From Burkholderiales bacterium (GTDB taxonomy: Bacteria; Pseudomonadota; Gammaproteobacteria; Burkholderiales; Burkholderiaceae_F), in the NCBI GenBank assembly GCA_016716275.1, contig JADJWR010000002.1, forward strand, positions 992,001 to 1,056,000: DNA of 64,000 bases, in the 5' to 3' direction. Below the pieces are notes generated by a model. The model made no database searches, had not been told where the DNA came from, and saw only the letters and a program-made list of their open reading frames with translations. A program made the position numbers and the translations under genes. How positions within the stretch are numbered: the first letter of the stretch is position 1; each line of letters begins with the position of its first letter. This document shows, piece after piece, positions 62,647-64,000 of this stretch.

Positions 62647-63987
62647 CTACTTCTCTTTGGCGTCGTCGCCGATGCGCAGCATCGAGGTGCCGGCGCCGGT
62701 CGACAGCAGCCCCGCCTTCGAATACACGAGCAGCTTCTCGCGCGTGTCGGCGATGTCGAGGTTGCGCATGGTCAGCTGGCCGATGCGGTCGGCCGGCGAG
62801 AACATCGACTCGCCCTTTTCCATCGTCAGCCGCTCGGGCTTGTAGGTGAGGTTCGGCGAGGCGGTGTTCAGGATCGAGTAGTCGTTGCCGCGCCGCAGTT
62901 CGAGGGTCACCTCGCCGGTCACGGCCCGCGCCACCCAGCGCTGCGCGGCTTCGCGCAGCATGATCGCCTGCGGATCGAACCAGCGGCCCTGGTACAGCAG
63001 CCGGCCGAGCTTGCGGCCGTTGTCGCGGTACTGCTCGATGGTGTCCTCGTTGTGGATGCCGGTCACCAGCCGCTCGTAGGCGATGAACAGCAGCGCCATT
63101 CCCGGCGCCTCGTAGACGCCGCGGCTCTTCGCCTCGATGATGCGGTTCTCGATCTGGTCGGACATGCCCAGCCCGTGCCGGCCGCCGATGCGGTTGGCCT
63201 CCATCATCAGCTCGACCGGGTTGGCGTACTCGGTGCCGTTCAGCGCCACCGGCAGGCCCTCGTCGAAGCGCACCGTCACTTCCTCGCGCCTGACCGCCAC
63301 GTCGTCGCGCCAGAAGGCCACGCCCATGATCGGCTGGACGATGCGGATGCTCGAGTCGAGGCTCTCGAGGTCCTTCGCCTCGTGGGTGGCGCCGAGCAGG
63401 TTCGAGTCGGTCGAATAGGCCTTCTCGGCGCTCATCCGGTAGGCGAAGCCGGCGGCGGTCATGAAGGCCGACATCTCGGCGCGGCCGCCGAGTTCGTCGA
63501 TGAACGCCTGGTCGAGCCACGGCTTGTAGATGCGCAGCGACGGGTTGGCCAGCAGGCCGTAGCGGTAGAAGCGCTCGATGTCGTTGCCCTTGAAGGTACT
63601 GCCGTCGCCCCAGATGTGGACCTCGTCCTCCTTCATCGCCGCCACCAGCATGGTGCCGGTCACCGCGCGGCCGATCGGCGTGGTGTTGAAGTAGGTGGCG
63701 CCGGCGGTGGAGATGTGGAAGGCGCCGCACTGCAGCGCCGAGATGCCCTCGGTGACCAATTGCGAGCGGCAGTCGACCAGCCGCGCGTTCTCGGCGCCGT
63801 ATTCGATCGCCTTGCGCGGGATCGAGTCGTAGTCGGCTTCGTCGGGCTGGCCGAGGTTGGCGGTGTAGGCGTAGGGGATCGCGCCCTTTTGCCGCATCCA
63901 CAGCAGCGCGGCGCTGGTGTCGAGTCCGCCGGAGAACGCGATGCCGACCCTTTCGCCGACGGGGAGGTGCTGAAGGATCGTTGACAT
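62647..63987 (-). CDS. argG: Argininosuccinate synthase
   Basis: A 446-residue ATP-dependent ligase that joins citrulline and aspartate. The P-loop is VGIAFSGGLDTSAALLWMR, followed by STAGATYFNTTPIGRAVTGT and HIWGDGSTFKGNDIERFYRY. The length and sequence fit the longer E. coli-type ArgG rather than the shorter form of about 400 residues. It begins MSTILQHLPVGER. Confidence 0.95.
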   Translation of the reverse strand: MSTILQHLPVGERVGIAFSGGLDTSAALLWMRQKGAIPYAYTANLGQPDEADYDSIPRKAIEYGAENARLVDCRSQLVTEGISALQCGAFHISTAGATYFNTTPIGRAVTGTMLVAAMKEDEVHIWGDGSTFKGNDIERFYRYGLLANPSLRIYKPWLDQAFIDELGGRAEMSAFMTAAGFAYRMSAEKAYSTDSNLLGATHEAKDLESLDSSIRIVQPIMGVAFWRDDVAVRREEVTVRFDEGLPVALNGTEYANPVELMMEANRIGGRHGLGMSDQIENRIIEAKSRGVYEAPGMALLFIAYERLVTGIHNEDTIEQYRDNGRKLGRLLYQGRWFDPQAIMLREAAQRWVARAVTGEVTLELRRGNDYSILNTASPNLTYKPERLTMEKGESMFSPADRIGQLTMRNLDIADTREKLLVYSKAGLLSTGAGTSMLRIGDDAKEK

Positions 63988-64000
63988 GTCTGGGTCGGGT

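Overview
The window is about 64 kb of GC-rich chromosome from a betaproteobacterium. The evidence is housekeeping gene neighbourhoods seen in that class (nadE-glnB, proC-yggS-pilT-pilU, proA-holA-lptE-leuS, xseB-ispA-dxs), a BPSS1780-type membrane protein and a DUF2782-type protein. A 72-bp intergenic repeat resembles repeats I associate with Burkholderiales, but Rhodocyclales cannot be excluded. There is one tRNA gene (Ala, anticodon CGC). I saw no rRNA and no CRISPR array.

Layout. 1-608: the end of nadE, then a P-II gene. 620-2303: a complete IS1182-like element with 33-bp terminal inverted repeats, 11 bp after the P-II stop. 2326-6811: a REP-like palindrome, a frameshifted alpha/beta hydrolase, tRNA-Ala with its own terminator, and a three-gene group of unknown purpose (citrate-synthase-like protein with a frameshift, ATP-grasp ligase, dual-specificity-type phosphatase). 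6829-7825: MaoC hydratase and YajQ on the minus strand. 7886-16281: an eight-gene minus-strand catabolic operon best read as the aerobic CoA-dependent 2-aminobenzoate (anthranilate) pathway. It has a fused flavin monooxygenase/Old Yellow Enzyme, SDR, MarR regulator, enoyl-CoA hydratase, acyl-CoA dehydrogenase, aryl-CoA ligase, thioesterase and a RidA-fold protein. Its promoter has a clean TTGACA-17-TAAAGT core overlapped by a palindrome that probably binds the MarR protein. A 72-bp sequence is repeated three times between ligase and thioesterase.

16475-31617: a small kinase with an isoprenylcysteine-type methyltransferase, a HAD-like protein, ridA, recG, oxyR, dps, a UgpBAEC-type glycerol-3-phosphate importer, ubiA, proC, yggS, pilT and pilU. 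31770-47626: glutathione peroxidase, a THUMP methyltransferase, a HIT protein, proA, holA, lptE, leuS, a UvrD/Rep helicase, thrB, a LOG protein and polA. 47648-63987: glpD, an orphan lipoprotein, a TldD/TldE-type pair, a Tat-exported dienelactone-hydrolase-like protein, a ZIP transporter, a sulfurtransferase, a DMT transporter, xseB-ispA-dxs, an amidotransferase, murB, an IS110 remnant, a short palindromic element and argG.

The genes connect in several ways. The aminobenzoate operon could receive anthranilate made from tryptophan, and the broken HGGYW hydrolase resembles arylformamidases of that route. The Ugp importer and GlpD form an uptake and oxidation route for glycerol-3-phosphate. OxyR, Dps and glutathione peroxidase make a peroxide-defence set. 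Several reading frames are broken by single-base indels, including the essential leuS, so some of these breaks may be consensus errors and the other apparent pseudogenes should be judged with that in mind.
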